From positions 124,001-188,000 of the forward strand of contig NZ_OPYN01000187.1 of assembly GCF_900277125.1 (NCBI RefSeq): DNA of 64,000 nucleotides, given 5' to 3'. The DNA comes from Pseudomonas inefficax. Lineage in GTDB: Bacteria > Pseudomonadota > Gammaproteobacteria > Pseudomonadales > Pseudomonadaceae. The notes below the pieces were generated by a model. That model was not told the origin of the DNA, made no database searches, and saw nothing but the letters and a program-made list of their open reading frames with translations. Both the position numbers and the translations under genes were made by a program. Of this stretch, positions 25,208-34,254 are shown piece by piece (position 1 is the stretch's first letter; each line of letters begins with the position of its first letter).

Positions 25208-27394
25208 ATGCGCCGTTTGCTGTTCTGTTTCCTGCTCACCCTCACCTCCCTCACGGTATTCGCCGCCGAAGCCGCCAGGCCCAAGGTTGGCCTGGTGTTG
25301 TCGGGGGGCGCGGCCCGTGGCCTGGCCCACATTGGTGTGCTCAAGGCCCTGGAGGAACAGGGTGTGCGCATCGACGCCATCGCCGGCACCAGCATGGGGG
25401 CCGTGGTCGGCGGCCTGTATGCCTCGGGCTACAGCGTCGAAGAGCTGGAAAAGCTCGCCACCACCCTCGACTGGCAACAGGCGCTGTCCGACGCCCCGCC
25501 GCGCAAGGATGTGCCGTTCCGGCGCAAGCAGGATGACCGCGACTTCCTGGTCAAGCAGAAGCTCAGTTTTCGCGACGACGGCAGCCTGGGCCTGCCGCTG
25601 GGCGTGATCCAGGGCCAGAACCTGGCGCTGCTGCTGGAAAGCAAGCTGGCGCACACCGCCGATACCCGTGACTTCGACAAGCTGCCCATCCCCTTCCGCG
25701 CCGTGGCCACCGATATCGCCAGTGGCGAAAAGGTGGTATTCCGCCGTGGCCACCTGCCCCAGGTGATCCGCGCCAGCATGTCGATCCCGGCGGTGTTCGC
25801 CCCGGTCGAGCTGGACGGCCGGCTACTGGTGGACGGCGGCATGGTCGACAACATCCCGGTGGACGTCGCCCGTGAAATGGGTGTGGACCTGGCCATCGTG
25901 GTCGACATCGGCACCCCGCTGCGTGACCGCAAGCAGCTGGCCACGGTGGTCGACGTGCTCAACCAGTCGATCACCCTGATGACCCGGCGCAACTCGGAAG
26001 AACAACTGGCCAGCCTGCACCGCGATGACATCCTCATCCAGCCACCGCTGACTGCCTTCGGCGTGACCGATTTTGGCCGCGCCAAAGAAATGATCGAGGC
26101 CGGCTACCGCGCCACCCGCCTGCTCGACCCGCGCCTTGCCGCCCTGCGCCAGCCCGAAGGTGACAACAACCTGGCCGTGGCCCGCTCGCCGCGCCAGCGC
26201 ACGCCGACGATCACCGCAATCAAGATCGAGAACGACTCCAAGGTCAGCGACGAGGTCATCCGCTCGTACATTCGCCAACCGATCGATGCGCCGCTGGAGC
26301 TCGGCCGCCTGCAGACCGACATGGGCACGCTGTACGGCCTGGACTACTTCGACCGGGTACAGTACCGCGTGGTGCACAAGGGCGACGACAACACCTTGGT
26401 GATCAATGCCCGTGGCCGACGCGGTGGCACCGACTACCTGCGCCTGGGCCTGAACCTGTCGGACGACCTGCGCGGCGACAGTGCCTTCAACCTGGGTGCC
26501 AGCTACCGGGTCAACGGCATCAACAGCCTCGGCGCCGAATGGCTGACCCGTGGCCAGATCGGCGACCAGCAGGAGCTGTACAGCGAGTTCTACCAGCCGC
26601 TGGATGTGGGCTCGCGCTATTTCATCGCACCGTATCTGGACTTCGGCTCGCAGAACATCGAAGCCACCCTGGACAACGACCCAGTGGCCGAGTATCGCCT
26701 GGAGCGCTACGGCTTCGGCCTGAACCTGGGGCGGCAGATCGGCACCAACGGTGAAGTGCGCCTGGGCGTGGGCAAGGCCTGGGGCGAAGCCGAGGTGCGC
26801 ATCGGCGACCAGGACCTGCCCAAGGTCAGTTTCAACGAAGGTTTCTACGAGCTGAAGTACTCGTTCGACACCCTCGACAATGTGTACTTCCCGCACCGCG
26901 GCGAAGATATCGGCCTGACCTTGCGCAAGTATGACCAGTCGCTGGATTCCGACCAGGATTACCGGCAGTGGATGTTCAACCTGGACAAGGCCATCAGCAG
27001 CGGGCCGAACACCTTCGTGCTGGGCGGGCGCTACGGGCGCACGCTGGATGATACCGAGGTGGTGACTTCGAGCTTCGTGCTGGGTGGCGCGCGGGAGCTT
27101 TCAGGCTTCCGCCAGGATTCGGTATCGGGGCAGAACGTGAGCCTGATGCGCATGGTCTACTACCGCCGCCTGACGCCACGGGCCTACGTGCCGCTGGACT
27201 TCCCGCTGTACATCGGAGGGTCGCTTGAGCGAGGGCGGGCTTGGAACAACGATAACGAGTTCGACAGTGGCTACATCAACGCGGCGAGCATCTTCCTGGG
27301 GCTGGAGACGCCGCTGGGGCCGTTGAACCTGAGCTACGGGGCCAACAGTGCGCATGAGCAGGCGGTGTACCTGAACCTGGGGCATACCTTCTGA
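25208..27394 (+). CDS. plpD: Patatin-like phospholipase with BamA-type barrel (PlpD, type Vd)
   Basis: 728 residues. A signal peptide (MRRLLFCFLLTLTSLTVFA) is followed by the patatin domain: oxyanion motif SGGAARGLAHIG, nucleophile GTSMGAV and the Asp of DGGMVDNIPV. A POTRA-like segment (about 330-400) and a C-terminal Omp85 barrel ending in GHTF follow. P. aeruginosa PlpD is the model: a type Vd autotransporter with phospholipase A1 activity. The ATG at 25208 is used; an in-frame TTG at 25196 would add four residues before the signal peptide. Confidence 0.9.
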   Translation: MRRLLFCFLLTLTSLTVFAAEAARPKVGLVLSGGAARGLAHIGVLKALEEQGVRIDAIAGTSMGAVVGGLYASGYSVEELEKLATTLDWQQALSDAPPRKDVPFRRKQDDRDFLVKQKLSFRDDGSLGLPLGVIQGQNLALLLESKLAHTADTRDFDKLPIPFRAVATDIASGEKVVFRRGHLPQVIRASMSIPAVFAPVELDGRLLVDGGMVDNIPVDVAREMGVDLAIVVDIGTPLRDRKQLATVVDVLNQSITLMTRRNSEEQLASLHRDDILIQPPLTAFGVTDFGRAKEMIEAGYRATRLLDPRLAALRQPEGDNNLAVARSPRQRTPTITAIKIENDSKVSDEVIRSYIRQPIDAPLELGRLQTDMGTLYGLDYFDRVQYRVVHKGDDNTLVINARGRRGGTDYLRLGLNLSDDLRGDSAFNLGASYRVNGINSLGAEWLTRGQIGDQQELYSEFYQPLDVGSRYFIAPYLDFGSQNIEATLDNDPVAEYRLERYGFGLNLGRQIGTNGEVRLGVGKAWGEAEVRIGDQDLPKVSFNEGFYELKYSFDTLDNVYFPHRGEDIGLTLRKYDQSLDSDQDYRQWMFNLDKAISSGPNTFVLGGRYGRTLDDTEVVTSSFVLGGARELSGFRQDSVSGQNVSLMRMVYYRRLTPRAYVPLDFPLYIGGSLERGRAWNNDNEFDSGYINAASIFLGLETPLGPLNLSYGANSAHEQAVYLNLGHTF

Positions 27395-27399
27395 ACCGT

Positions 27400-27502
27400 C
27401 GGGGCTGCCTTGCAGCCCATCGCGACACAAGGCCGCTCCTACAGGAGTACGCGATCCCCTGTAGGAGCGGCCTTGTGTCGCGATGGGCCGCAAAGCGGCC
27501 CC
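27400..27502. repeat. REP pair, GCGACACAAGGCCGCTCC class
   Basis: Inward arms TCGCGACACAAGGCCGCTCC and GGAGCGGCCTTGTGTCGCGA, with GGGGCTGC/GCGGCCCC flanks. It lies between the convergent plpD and MarR genes. Confidence 0.85.
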
Positions 27503-27510
27503 AGGGCCCC

Positions 27511-27948
27511 TCAGGATTTTTCGAGGTTGGCCAGGATCTTGGCATGCACCCGCATGCACACCTGTAGCTCCGCTTCATCCACGCCAGTGAACAGCTCGAC
27601 CCGCAACTGATTGGCAATAGTCTCGATCTGGTCGATCAGTGGCTTGGCCGGCGGGCACAGCACGATCTTCTTCGCCCGCCGGTCCTCCAGCACTGCCTGC
27701 CGACGTACCAGCCCCTGCGCCTCCAGGCTGTCGAGCAGGCGCGCCAGGGTCGGGCCTTCGACGCCCACGCTCTGGGCCAGCTCACGCTGGGTCGGGGCCT
27801 CTTCGAAACGGGCCAGGTGCAGCAACACCAGCCAGCGCGCCTGGGACAGGTTGAGCCCGGCCAGGCGGCGGTCCAGCTCGGCACGCCAACCCCGGGACAT
27901 CTGGGCCAGCTGCATGCCGAAGCGGTGTTGGTTGTCGGTCAGGGGCAT
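27511..27948 (-). CDS. MarR-family regulator, SlyA-like
   Basis: 145 residues. Winged HTH at about residues 30-95 (LARFEEAPTQRELAQSVGVE; the wing has DRRAKKI). The ATG at 27948 gives MPLTDNQHRFGMQLAQ; the TTG at 27954 adds two residues. A 12-bp inverted repeat lies 28 bases upstream of the start and may be its operator. There is no obvious divergent target gene, so it may regulate at a distance or itself. Confidence 0.87.
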   Translation of the reverse strand: MPLTDNQHRFGMQLAQMSRGWRAELDRRLAGLNLSQARWLVLLHLARFEEAPTQRELAQSVGVEGPTLARLLDSLEAQGLVRRQAVLEDRRAKKIVLCPPAKPLIDQIETIANQLRVELFTGVDEAELQVCMRVHAKILANLEKS

Positions 27949-27975
27949 AAGCAACTCATTGAACAGATCTAATTA

Positions 27976-27987
27976 TTAGGCAGCTAA
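27976..27987. promoter_or_regulatory. Possible MarR operator
   Basis: TTAG-GCAG-CTAA, a perfect 4-bp inverted repeat in an AT-rich stretch, 28 bases upstream of the MarR start. Tentative. Confidence 0.4.
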
Positions 27988-28098
27988 CCATGCCCCGCCC
28001 CACGAGGCAAGGCTCGGGCACCCTGGAATATCCGATAATCGTCAAAAAACATGACAAAGGTCAGCAGATGGCAGTTCTGCCTTCGAACCTGTCGTCAC

Positions 28099-30246
28099 TT
28101 ACAGTTCGAACTCGGCCGCCAGCGCAGCCCGCACGCAGTACAGCACGCCCTCCGGCACCCGTGCCCCGAACAGCGGCGCAATCGCCGACACTGGTGGCAA
28201 CTCGCCCTCGCCATCGAGGAAGGCATCCTGCACCTCCATCATCAGGTCTTCCGGCAGGTCCAGGGCCTGTTCCAGGCTCAATTCCTGGCGGCCCAGCGCC
28301 TCGGCCAGCAGGCTGTAGACATTCTTCTCGCTGCAGTTGAGCTGGCCGGCGATCTGCGCCGGAGTCATGCCGGCGCGGGCCAGGCTGATCAGTTCGTGGC
28401 GCAGGTCGAGCACCACTTTCGGTGCTTCGTCGGTGCCGCCGCTGTTGTTCAGCACCTCGAGGAAGGCCTGGCCATAACGCTCCAGCTTGCGCGCCCCCAC
28501 GCCGCTGACCTGGGCCATGTCGCTGAGGCTGACCGGCTGGCTGCGCAGCATCTCCAGCAGCGTCGAGTCGGGGAAGATGACATAGGGCGGCACACTGTGT
28601 TCTTCGGCCAGCTTGCGCCGCAGGGTACGCAGTGCCTCCCACAGCTCGCGCTCTTCGGCACGCACCAGTTGGCTGGCCGGGCTGCCGCCACTGGACGAAG
28701 AAGTCCTGGCGGTGGTCTGTGGCTTGAGGTCACGGCGCAGCTGCAGGGTCACCTCGCCACGCAGCAGCGGCCGGCAGCTGTCGGACAGGCGCAGGCCACC
28801 GTAGCCTTCCAGGTCGATGTCGACCAGACCGCGCGCCACCAGCTGACGGAACAGCGAACGCCACTCGACCTCGGCCAGCCCCTTGCCGACGCCAAACACC
28901 GAGAGTTTTTCGTGGCCGAAATTGCGCACCTTCTCGGTGTCCTTGCCCAGCAGCACATCGACCAGGTGACCGACACCGTAGCGCTGGCCGGTGCGGAACA
29001 CCGCCGACAGCGCCTGGCGGGCAGGCTCGGTGGCATCCCAGGTCTGCACCTGGTCGACACAGTTGTCACAGTGCCCGCACGGTTGCTCGAGCGTTTCGTC
29101 GAAATAGGCCAGCAGTGACTGGCGGCGGCAGCGGGTTTCTTCGCACAGGGCCAGCATGGCGTCGAGCTTGTGCTGCTCGATGCGCTTGTGGCGCTCGTCA
29201 CCTTCGGAGTTCTGCAGCATCTGCTTGAGCATGACCATGTCCTGCAGGCCGTAGGCCATCCAGGCATCGGACGGCAGCCCGTCACGGCCGGCGCGGCCAG
29301 TCTCCTGGTAGTACGCCTCGAGCGACTTGGGCAGGTCAAGGTGGGCGACAAAGCGCACGTTGGGCTTGTCGATACCCATGCCGAAGGCGATGGTGGCGAC
29401 CATGATCAGCCCTTCCTCGTTGAGGAAGCGGTGCTGGTTGGCCGCACGCGTCTCGGCAGCCAGGCCGGCATGATACGGCAGCGCCGGGAAGCCCTGATCG
29501 CAGAGGAAGGCAGCGGTTTCGTCGACCTTCTTGCGGGACAGGCAATAGACGATGCCGGCGTTGCCGCGGCGCTCGCCGAGGAAGGCCATCAGCTGCTTGC
29601 GCGGCGCCTCCTTGGGCACGATGCGGTAGAAGATGTTGGGCCGGTCGAAACTCGACAGGAAGCGTTCGGCGCCTTGCAGGTGCAGGCGCTGGACGATCTC
29701 TTCGCGGGTGCGCATGTCGGCGGTGGCGGTCAGCGCGATGCGCGGCACATGCGGGAACAGCTCGGCCAACTGGCCCAGTTGCAGGTATTCGGGGCGGAAA
29801 TCGTGGCCCCATTGCGACACGCAGTGGGCCTCGTCGATGGCGAACAGCGAGATATCCAGGTCGCGCAGGAAGTCGAGCATGCGCGGCTGCACCAGCCGCT
29901 CGGGGGCCAGGTACAGCATCTTCACTTCGCCACGGCGCAAGCGCCCGGCCAGGTCACGCTGCTGTTCCGGGGTCAGCGTGGAGTTCAGCGCGGCGGCCGG
30001 CACACCCAGTTCATCGAGCGTGGCGACCTGGTCGTCCATCAGCGCAATCAATGGCGAGACCACCACCGTCAGGCCCGGGCGCAGCAGCCCCGGCACCTGG
30101 AAACACAGCGACTTGCCGCCGCCGGTGGGCATCAGCACCAGGGCATCGCCGCCATTGGCCACGCAGTCGATGATCGCTGCCTGGCGCCCGCGGAAACTGT
30201 CGTAGCCGAAGACGTCCTTGAGAACGCGCTGAGCCTGTTCGAGCAT
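28099..30246 (-). CDS. recQ: ATP-dependent DNA helicase RecQ
   Basis: 715 residues. 3'-5' helicase for recombination and fork repair. Walker A MPTGGGKSLCF, box II IDEAHCVSQWGHDF, ATA motif and QETGRAGRDG are all present. The RQC zinc site (CRRQSLLAYF...CGHCDNC), an HRDC domain (about residues 525-600) and a further C-terminal HTH-like extension of ~110 residues follow; pseudomonad RecQ is longer than the 609-residue E. coli protein. The start at 30246 (MLEQAQRVLKDVFGYDSFRG) has GGAG 6 bases upstream. Confidence 0.96.
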   Translation of the reverse strand: MLEQAQRVLKDVFGYDSFRGRQAAIIDCVANGGDALVLMPTGGGKSLCFQVPGLLRPGLTVVVSPLIALMDDQVATLDELGVPAAALNSTLTPEQQRDLAGRLRRGEVKMLYLAPERLVQPRMLDFLRDLDISLFAIDEAHCVSQWGHDFRPEYLQLGQLAELFPHVPRIALTATADMRTREEIVQRLHLQGAERFLSSFDRPNIFYRIVPKEAPRKQLMAFLGERRGNAGIVYCLSRKKVDETAAFLCDQGFPALPYHAGLAAETRAANQHRFLNEEGLIMVATIAFGMGIDKPNVRFVAHLDLPKSLEAYYQETGRAGRDGLPSDAWMAYGLQDMVMLKQMLQNSEGDERHKRIEQHKLDAMLALCEETRCRRQSLLAYFDETLEQPCGHCDNCVDQVQTWDATEPARQALSAVFRTGQRYGVGHLVDVLLGKDTEKVRNFGHEKLSVFGVGKGLAEVEWRSLFRQLVARGLVDIDLEGYGGLRLSDSCRPLLRGEVTLQLRRDLKPQTTARTSSSSGGSPASQLVRAEERELWEALRTLRRKLAEEHSVPPYVIFPDSTLLEMLRSQPVSLSDMAQVSGVGARKLERYGQAFLEVLNNSGGTDEAPKVVLDLRHELISLARAGMTPAQIAGQLNCSEKNVYSLLAEALGRQELSLEQALDLPEDLMMEVQDAFLDGEGELPPVSAIAPLFGARVPEGVLYCVRAALAAEFEL

Positions 30247-30492
30247 GTGCAACTCCACAAATCGCCGTACCATCCCGGATACAGGCTGGACGAAAAACCC
30301 GCCCCGCACACGCCAAATGCGTAAGCGGTTTTTGCCAGGCAGCCGGCAAAACCTGCCCCTGGATGAAAAATCGCGGAGTATACCGCAGCACCGCCCCGCG
30401 CAGGGCACCACTGCGATAGACGTTCCCTTTGCCCCGCCGCCGTCGCAAGGTGCTAGAATTCGTTATCGTTTATTCCCCAAGGTAGCCCTGTA

Positions 30493-31080
30493 ATGTCCTT
30501 CGCCGAGCAACTGACCCGCCTGCAAGCCTTCCTCGACGCCGACGAGCTGCACGAAGAAGCTCTGGACTACGTCGCCGCCCACGGCTACCTCACCGCCCTG
30601 TCGATCAATGCAGAGGACGTGCCCGAGCGCGAGTGGATCGACGCCCTGTTCGCCGAAGAGCCGCACTACGCCAGCGACGCTCAGCGCACCGAGATCGAGG
30701 CCACCCTGGTGGCGCTCAAGGCACACATCGCCCGCCAGCTGGCCAGCGACGACGAGTTCGAGCTGCCGTGCGACCTCGACCTGACCGACGAACCGGACGA
30801 TTCCGACCTGCGCGGCTGGTGCATCGGCTTCATGGAAGGCGTATTCCTGCGTGAAGAGGCCTGGTTCGAGAACGCCGAAGAAGAAGTCAGCGAGATGCTG
30901 CTGCCGATCATGGTCGGCTCGGGCCTGTTCGACGAGCAGCCGGAGTTCGCCGACATCGCCAGCAACGCCAACCTGCAGGACGACATGATCGTACAGATCC
31001 CCGAAGCGCTGACGGCGCTGTTCCTGCTGCTGCATGCCCCTGACGAAAAGCCGGCGCTGCTCAAGCCACGCCACCACTAA
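30493..31080 (+). CDS. YecA/UPF0149 family protein
   Basis: 195 residues. An acidic protein of the YecA/YgfB (UPF0149) family: WCIGFMEGVFLREEAW at about residue 110 is the family signature. No C-terminal zinc SEC-type motif is present here. The function is unknown. It is divergent from recQ and followed 7 bases later by ybaN, so the two form an operon that ends at a terminator. Confidence 0.88.
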   Translation: MSFAEQLTRLQAFLDADELHEEALDYVAAHGYLTALSINAEDVPEREWIDALFAEEPHYASDAQRTEIEATLVALKAHIARQLASDDEFELPCDLDLTDEPDDSDLRGWCIGFMEGVFLREEAWFENAEEEVSEMLLPIMVGSGLFDEQPEFADIASNANLQDDMIVQIPEALTALFLLLHAPDEKPALLKPRHH

Positions 31081-31087
31081 GACGCCT

Positions 31088-31453
31088 GTGCGCTACCTGC
31101 TGCTGGCCACCGGCTGGCTCAGCGTCGCGTTGGGGGTGTTGGGGATATTCCTGCCGGTACTGCCCACCACCCCGTTCCTGCTGTTGGCGGCCGCCTGCTT
31201 TGCCCGCAGCTCGCCGCGCTTTCACCACTGGCTGGTCCATCACCCGAAGCTCGGGCCATGGATCCGTGACTACCTCAGTGGTGAAGGTATCCCCCTCAAG
31301 GGCAAGGTCTACGCCATCGGCCTGATGTGGGCCAGCATCGGCCTGTCGTGCTATCTGGTCCCCCTGTTCTGGGCGCGCACCTTCATGTTGGCCAGTGCCG
31401 TGCTGGTAAGCCTGTATATCCTCAGCCAGAAAACCCTGCGCAAGCCAAAGTGA
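31088..31453 (+). CDS. ybaN: YbaN/DUF454 inner-membrane protein
   Basis: 121 residues, three or four membrane segments. LGVLGIFLPVLPTTPFLLLA is the DUF454 signature. The start used is the GTG at 31088 (VRYLLLATGWLSVAL), 7 bases after the YecA-like stop; the ORF from 31034 would overlap that gene. Function unknown. Confidence 0.88.
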   Translation: MRYLLLATGWLSVALGVLGIFLPVLPTTPFLLLAAACFARSSPRFHHWLVHHPKLGPWIRDYLSGEGIPLKGKVYAIGLMWASIGLSCYLVPLFWARTFMLASAVLVSLYILSQKTLRKPK

Positions 31454-31522
31454 CAATATTTTGTCGCCAAATATCAACTTCGCCTAACTTTTATCCTACT
31501 TATCCGAAATAATTCTGGAACT

Positions 31523-31562
31523 CTGTGGAAGCCACGTATTACTTGGCTTACAGGTTTTTTTT
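31523..31562 (+). terminator. Intrinsic terminator of the yecA-ybaN run
   Basis: CTGT-(GG bulge)-AAGCCA pairs with TGGCTT-ACAG around a 9-base loop, followed by a T8 tract at 31555-31562. Confidence 0.75.
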
Positions 31563-31763
31563 CGCTGCCCGAATCTTGTTCTTTCGTAAGCCTGTTAGAC
31601 AGTTTAACTATTAAATGTCAATATGATATGAATAAATCTTCTTATCTATCGCGATGAATGTACTTAGCTGTCTTATTAAAAACCTGCAACACTATGTGTA
31701 ATTTCTTTATCGTCATTTTTTTGGCGAGCGGCAGGATCAATTCCAGGATCAGGGAGATGTACC
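31563..31763 (+). promoter_or_regulatory. AT-rich leader region of lapE
   Basis: About 200 bp, much richer in A+T than the rest of the window, between the ybaN terminator and lapE. It must carry the lapE promoter. No clear palindrome or consensus box was found. A half-site-like GTCAATA near 31617 recalls FleQ targets but lacks a good second half. Confidence 0.45.
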
Positions 31764-33122
31764 ATGCGCGTCTTGAACCCCATCACCAGTGCATTACTGT
31801 TGGCCCTGGCGAGTGCCAACGTACAGGCGATGTCGATCACCGAGGCTGTCCAGAGCGCCGTGGATTACCACCCGCAGGTCAGCTCCAATCGCAACAGCAA
31901 GCTGTCGGCTGATGAAGATGTGAAGTTTGCGCGTGGTGGCTACTACCCTACCGTGGATCTGGTCGCCGGCTATGGTCGCCAGCGTTCGGACAACACTACG
32001 ACTCGTGCCGAGGGCAACCACAACAAGGAAACCCTCAACTACACCCAGTCCGAGCTGCGCCTGCGGCAGATGATCTTCGACGGCTTCAACACCTCGAATG
32101 AAGTGGGCCGCACCGAAGCGGTCTCCACCTCCCGCGCCTACTACACCCAGGCTGTTGCCCAGGATGTCGCGCTGCGTGCAGTCGAGGTTTACCTGGAAGT
32201 GCTCAAGCGCCGCGAGCTGGTGACCCTGGCCAGGAACAACCTGCAAGCCCACCTGCGGGTCAACGACCAGATCGGCCTGCGCAACGAGCGCGGCGTCGGC
32301 AGCACCGCCGACCTCGACCAGTCCCGCGCACGTCGCGCCCTGGCTGAAAACAACCTGGACACCGCCGAAGTCGACCTGGCCGATGCCGAGGCCAACTTCT
32401 TCAGCGTCGTCGGCCGTATGCCGGACGAGCTGGAAAGCCCACAATCGATCAAGGTGGAAATGCCGGCCGATCTCGAACAGGCGCGTGAAGGCATGCGCCA
32501 GAACAACCCTTATATCAAGTCGGCCCAGGCTGACGTGAATGCCGCCGAGAAACAGTACGAAGTGGCCAAGTCGACCTTCTATCCTCGCTTCGATGCCATC
32601 CTGGCCACAGGTGCCAACAACAACACCGGCGGCGAGAAGGGTCACAACAATAACGACTGGCAAGCTGGCGTCGAGATGAACTACAACCTGTTCCGCGGCG
32701 GCAGCGACAAGGCCCGCCTGAACTCCGACGCACACAAGGTCAACCAGGCCCTGGACATTCGCAACAACGCCCTGCGTGAGCTGACCGAGAACCTGAGCCT
32801 GGCGTGGAACGCCATGAACAACGCCAGCAAGCAGCTGCCGACTGCGCGTGAATACGCCGAGACCACCAAGCGCGTGCGCGCGGCCTACCAGGACCAGTTC
32901 GGCCTGGGCCAACGCACCCTGCTGGACGTGCTGGACAGTGAGAACGAGCTGTACAACGCCGACCGCCGCTACACCGAAGTGCGTTACACCGAGGAGTTCT
33001 CGCGCTATCGCGTACTGGCGACCATGGGCGAGCTGCTTAGCAAGCAACGTATTTCGCTGCCGCCGGAAGCGCTGGCTTCAACCGAAGTACGCACCGAGGC
33101 GCGTTTGCCCGATATGCGTTGA
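31764..33122 (+). CDS. lapE: TolC-family outer-membrane protein (LapE/AggA)
   Basis: 452 residues. A signal peptide (cleavage after about NVQA) is followed by two TolC-like helical repeats, e.g. YLEVLKRRELVTLARNNL and WNAMNNASKQLPTAREYAE. In P. putida the TolC-type protein of the agglutination locus (AggA/LapE) works with LapB and LapC to secrete the large adhesin LapA for biofilm formation. lapB/lapC are not in this window, as in KT2440, where LapE is encoded apart from them. The assignment follows sequence type and locus; the ATG at 31764 has AGGGAG upstream. Confidence 0.87.
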   Translation: MRVLNPITSALLLALASANVQAMSITEAVQSAVDYHPQVSSNRNSKLSADEDVKFARGGYYPTVDLVAGYGRQRSDNTTTRAEGNHNKETLNYTQSELRLRQMIFDGFNTSNEVGRTEAVSTSRAYYTQAVAQDVALRAVEVYLEVLKRRELVTLARNNLQAHLRVNDQIGLRNERGVGSTADLDQSRARRALAENNLDTAEVDLADAEANFFSVVGRMPDELESPQSIKVEMPADLEQAREGMRQNNPYIKSAQADVNAAEKQYEVAKSTFYPRFDAILATGANNNTGGEKGHNNNDWQAGVEMNYNLFRGGSDKARLNSDAHKVNQALDIRNNALRELTENLSLAWNAMNNASKQLPTAREYAETTKRVRAAYQDQFGLGQRTLLDVLDSENELYNADRRYTEVRYTEEFSRYRVLATMGELLSKQRISLPPEALASTEVRTEARLPDMR

Positions 33123-33138
33123 TCGGGTTCGAGATAGC

Positions 33139-33282
33139 CGGGGCCGCTTTGCGGCCCTATCGCCGGCAAGCCAGCTCCCACAGGTACAGCTCAAGCTTCA
33201 CCCTTTGTGTTCCAGCTGTAGAAACACAAACTTGGGCCCTGCCGCTGCACCTGTGGGAGCTGGCTTGCCGGCGATAGGGCCA
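33139..33282. repeat. REP pair, CGCCGGCAAGCCAGCTCCC class, with inner hairpin
   Basis: Inward arms CCCTATCGCCGGCAAGCCAG and CTGGCTTGCCGGCGATAGGG. The loop is longer than usual and contains its own imperfect palindrome (TTTGTGTT / AAACACAAA, 33204-33230). Confidence 0.85.
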
Positions 33283-33293
33283 TCACTGCCACC

Positions 33294-33893
33294 TCACCCC
33301 TCACCATGATTGCGCTGAAACGTCTCTACACCCATGGCCCTTATCTGCCCCTCGATCAACGCCTCGAACGGTGCCAGCAGCGCATCGAAACAGGCAGGCT
33401 GCTCCAACGCGTTCAACGCCCCCACCACGGCCTCGATAGTCGATAACGCCCCCGCCTGCGGCGCCTTGCGCAACCGGTAGCGTGAAGGTGCGACAGCCCC
33501 CAGCGTCACCCGCGGCAATGCTTCCAGCAACGGGTTCAGGTACAGCAGCTTGCGCGCCTTGCGCCAGGTGCCGTCGGGCACGATCAACAGCAAGGGTTTG
33601 TCGTCCGTCTCGCCATAGGCCAGCAATTCCTGGGCGTCATCGCCCGGGAACAGCAGGGCCGGCCGGTAACCCGGGGTCGCCAGCAATTCGCTCAGGTCAT
33701 CGAATACCTCGCCTACCCGCAACTCGGCGTTGTTCAGGCCAAGAGCGGCCAGGCGGGCGGTATTCAGGGCATGGGATATTTCACTGGGATGCTGCAGCAG
33801 GATGACGCGGGTGCGGCTTTCGAGTGCGGGGATCAGTGAGCATAGGCAATGGTCGAGCGGGCGCTGGCAGCGCTCGCAGCGGAGTCTGGGCAT
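33294..33893 (-). CDS. DTW-domain tRNA-uridine aminocarboxypropyltransferase (TapT/YfiP-like)
   Basis: 199 residues. An N-terminal cysteine cluster (CERCQRPLDHCLC) and the DTW signature in IVPDGTWRKARKL. Members transfer the acp group from SAM to uridine in tRNA (acp3U47). The start MPRLRCERCQRPLDH at 33893 has AAGGAG six bases upstream; the ORF opening at 34004 runs into the REP cluster. Confidence 0.88.
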   Translation of the reverse strand: MPRLRCERCQRPLDHCLCSLIPALESRTRVILLQHPSEISHALNTARLAALGLNNAELRVGEVFDDLSELLATPGYRPALLFPGDDAQELLAYGETDDKPLLLIVPDGTWRKARKLLYLNPLLEALPRVTLGAVAPSRYRLRKAPQAGALSTIEAVVGALNALEQPACFDALLAPFEALIEGQIRAMGVETFQRNHGEG

Positions 33894-33929
33894 GGGGTTC
33901 TCCTTGGCGGGAACAGTTTGCCACAGAAC

Positions 33930-34247
33930 CGGGGCCCGCTTTGCGGGCCTTTCGCCGGCAAGCCAGCTCCCACTTCGACCGCATTGACCCCAAGCCATGT
34001 GCAAATACCTGTAGGAGCGGCCTTGTGTCGCGATGGGGCGCGAAGCGGCCCCAGGTTTTCAGCTTCGCAGCAAATATTGTCGGGGCCGCTGCGCGGCCCA
34101 TCGCGACACAAGGCCGCTCCTACAAGGGACAGTGCTGGCTTGAAGAGATATCCAAGCCAGTTGCTCCCAAAGGACCACCATAGGCCTGAGCCTTGTGCTG
34201 TACCTGTGGGAGCTGGCTTGCCGGCGAAAGGGCTGCAAAGCAGCCCC
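33930..34247. repeat. Nested REP cluster, two classes
   Basis: Four REP arms in the order: class C forward (CGCCGGCAAGCCAGCTCCCA, 33930-33973), class B reverse (34009-34052), class B forward (34081-34125), class C reverse (34202-34247). The two outer arms form a pair whose loop is about 230 bases instead of the usual 35-60; the two inner arms are a tail-to-tail class B unit like the free-standing one at 38040-38156. The whole stretch fills the gap between the DTW gene and the receptor gene. Confidence 0.85.
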
Positions 34248-34254
34248 TGCGATT

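Noticed and set aside
27990..28340. A 116-codon plus-strand ORF near recQ
   Set aside because: Pro/Arg-rich frame antisense to the recQ 3' end.
31658..31912. An 84-codon ORF overlapping the lapE start
   Set aside because: Lies out of frame with lapE, in its leader and signal-peptide region, without a ribosome binding site or likeness.
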